A stretch of DNA of 38,058 bases, taken from the NCBI GenBank assembly GCA_019449555.1, contig JAGRPN010000270.1:1-38058 (forward strand). The letters are read 5' to 3'. The stretch comes from Ramlibacter sp. GTDB taxonomy: Bacteria > Pseudomonadota > Gammaproteobacteria > Burkholderiales > Burkholderiaceae_C. The notes under the pieces are model-generated. The model saw only the letters and a program-made list of their open reading frames with translations, did not search any database and had not been told where the DNA came from. The position numbers and the translations under genes are program-made. This document shows, piece after piece, positions 36,647 through 38,058 of the stretch (positions are counted from its first letter, which is position 1; every line of letters starts with the position of its first letter).

Positions 36647-37567
36647 ATGGCGGGTGATCAAGCAGGCCGCGCGCCGTTTGGTGTGAAGCTGGCGGGCCGC
36701 GAACATGACCTCGGGGGCGGCTTCACCGTCCGGCGGTTGCTGCCCGCGGCGCAGCGACGCAGCGTCGGCCCGTTCATCTTCTTCGACCATTTCGGACCGG
36801 TCACGGTGGCGCCGAGCGTCAACTTCGACGTTCGGCCGCATCCGCACATCGGCCTCGCGACGGTGACGTACCTGTTCGAAGGGGCGATGACGCATCGCGA
36901 CAGCCTGGGCAATGTGCAATTGATCGAGCCCGGCGCGATCAACTGGATGACGGCCGGACGGGGCATCGTGCATTCGGAGCGGCGGCCCGAACATCTGCGC
37001 GACCGCCCGTATGTCAACCATGGTTTGCAGCTGTGGACGGCGCTGCCGCGCGAGCGCGAAGAAGACGAGCCGTCTTTCTCGCACACGCCTTCATCGGCGA
37101 TTCCCGAACTGGAATGCGGCGATGCAAGGGTCCGCGTGTTGATCGGCGCGGCGTTCGGGGCGCGCTCGCCGGTGGCGGCGTTATCACCGACGCTGTATGT
37201 CGACGCGATGCTGCCGGCGGGAGGGAGTTTCGAGTTGCCGCCGCTCGCGCCCGAGCTGGCGCTGTTCGCCGTGCAGGGCAACCCGTCCATCGACGGCGAA
37301 CCGGCGGGCGAGCGGGTGATGGTGGTGCTGGAGCCGGGCAGGGCAGCCACGATCCGCACCGGGTCCCCGGCGCGATTCGTGCTGATCGGCGGCGATCCGC
37401 TCGACGGGTCTCGCCATCTCTGGTGGAATTTCGTGTCAAGCCGCAAGGAACGCATCCTGCAGGCCAGCGCCGACTGGGAAGCTCAGCGCATGGGCCGGGT
37501 CGCGGGTGACGACGAATTCATTCCATTGCCGCCCACCCGCTTCACGCCGCCGGAGCCGATCTCCTAG
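36647..37567 (+). CDS. Pirin-family protein (second, longer paralogue)
   Basis: A 306-residue pirin. Metal ligands are His65 and His67 in 'RPHPHIGLATVTYLFEG' and His109 and Glu111 in 'GRGIVHSERRP'. The 'GPFIFFDHFGP' and 'HRDSLGN' segments are family signatures. It is close to the canonical pirin length (about 290), unlike the shorter YhaK-type protein two genes upstream, so the two are different subfamilies, not a recent duplication. The ATG has AAAGGG seven bases upstream. It ends 14 bases before the convergent TctC-type gene. Confidence 0.92.
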   Translation: MAGDQAGRAPFGVKLAGREHDLGGGFTVRRLLPAAQRRSVGPFIFFDHFGPVTVAPSVNFDVRPHPHIGLATVTYLFEGAMTHRDSLGNVQLIEPGAINWMTAGRGIVHSERRPEHLRDRPYVNHGLQLWTALPREREEDEPSFSHTPSSAIPELECGDARVRVLIGAAFGARSPVAALSPTLYVDAMLPAGGSFELPPLAPELALFAVQGNPSIDGEPAGERVMVVLEPGRAATIRTGSPARFVLIGGDPLDGSRHLWWNFVSSRKERILQASADWEAQRMGRVAGDDEFIPLPPTRFTPPEPIS

Positions 37568-37581
37568 CCGGCGGCCCAGCC

Positions 37582-38058
37582 TTACTCGGCCCTGATGTTG
37601 GCGGACTTGGCGAGCTGGATGTAGCGCACGCCGTCTTCACGGATCAGCGTGGCCAATTGCGCGCCGGTGCCGTTGAAGGGTTCCACGCCGGCGTTGGACA
37701 AACGGGCCTGCGTTTCGGGGTCGGCCAGGATCTTCTGCACGTCCGCGTAAATCCGGGCGACCACCTCGGGCGGCAATTTGGCCGGCCCCATCAGCGCATA
37801 CCAGATCGAAAAATCCAGCGGCTTCAATCCCTGCTCTTCGAAAGTCGCTGTGTCGGGCAGAAGCTTGTAGCGCGCCTTGGTGGAAACGCCGATCGCCGTC
37901 AACTTGCCCGTACTCGCATAGGGCGCAACCAGGTTGGCGCTGAGGATCGCCAGCGGGATCTGCCCGCCGACCACGTCGGTCAGGCCGGGTGCGCAGCCTT
38001 TGTACGCTGCGTGGCTGGCGTCGAAGCCGGCCTTCTGCTTGACCAGTTCCATCACGAA
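37582..38058 (-). CDS. Tripartite tricarboxylate transporter substrate-binding protein (Bug/TctC), C-terminal part
   Basis: The frame is open to the window edge, so only the last ~158 residues are present. Features match the Bug/TctC family: 'YKGCAPGLTDVVGGQIPL', 'GKLTAIGVSTKARYKLLPD', 'TFEEQGLKPLDFSIWYALMGPA'-like segments (given here in part), and a C-terminal helix with 'VQKILADPETQARL'. These periplasmic proteins bind organic acids and are greatly expanded in Burkholderiales, supporting the taxonomic reading. Ligand unknown. Companion TctA/TctB genes are not in the window, and Bug proteins are often orphan. Confidence 0.9.
   Translation of the reverse strand, partial: FVMELVKQKAGFDASHAAYKGCAPGLTDVVGGQIPLAILSANLVAPYASTGKLTAIGVSTKARYKLLPDTATFEEQGLKPLDFSIWYALMGPAKLPPEVVARIYADVQKILADPETQARLSNAGVEPFNGTGAQLATLIREDGVRYIQLAKSANIRAE

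Overview
The window reads as chromosome of a high-GC betaproteobacterium. Order Burkholderiales, probably Comamonadaceae-like, is an inference from the dense GC-rich host half, the run alaS / trmB / gluQ, a Bug/TctC-type solute-binding protein at the right edge and a GabR/MocR-controlled gab cluster. No rRNA, CRISPR array or insertion sequence is visible. No gene-free stretch exceeds 300 bases. The longest gaps are 18023-18217, 19034-19240, 15166-15344, 6485-6644 and 27317-27462, and their hairpins or promoter-like motifs are listed.

Positions 1 to about 15095 look like one end of a genomic island. A large tyrosine integrase (13116-15008, minus) abuts the 3' end of a tRNA-Gly(CCC) gene (15092-15165, minus), and the island runs leftward out of the window. 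Its cargo here is one plus-strand gene series with tiny gaps or overlaps: the 3' end of a GrpE-like nucleotide exchange factor, an Hsp70/actin-fold ATPase, a RapA-like SNF2 helicase, a second Hsp70/actin-fold ATPase, an unrecognised protein, a two-HKD phospholipase D-superfamily protein and a second SNF2-type helicase. I know of no named system with exactly this set. It is the best candidate for an undescribed, probably anti-phage or anti-plasmid, system. It recalls DISARM and Dpd only in pairing SNF2 ATPases with a PLD protein, and I see no methyltransferase, DrmA/B or DpdA. The island is visibly less GC-rich than the region to its right.

Positions 15096-38058 are host backbone. Next to the tRNA lie a 64-aa lipoprotein, a penicillin-acylase-family Ntn hydrolase and an MscS-related membrane protein. 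A seven-gene minus-strand operon (27316 down to 19241) encodes GABA aminotransferase, a PotABCD-type ABC importer (ATPase, binding protein, two permeases), an agmatinase-family ureohydrolase and succinate-semialdehyde dehydrogenase. Together these could import a polyamine or guanidino compound and convert it through GABA to succinate. A divergent GabR/MocR-type regulator (27463-28860) faces this operon across an intergenic region with two operator-like repeats.

Then come alaS (plus), convergent trmB and gluQ with an FAD oxidoreductase and a LysR regulator (minus), and, divergent from the LysR gene, a pirin / DoxX / pirin cluster. The window ends inside a TctC-family binding protein gene.
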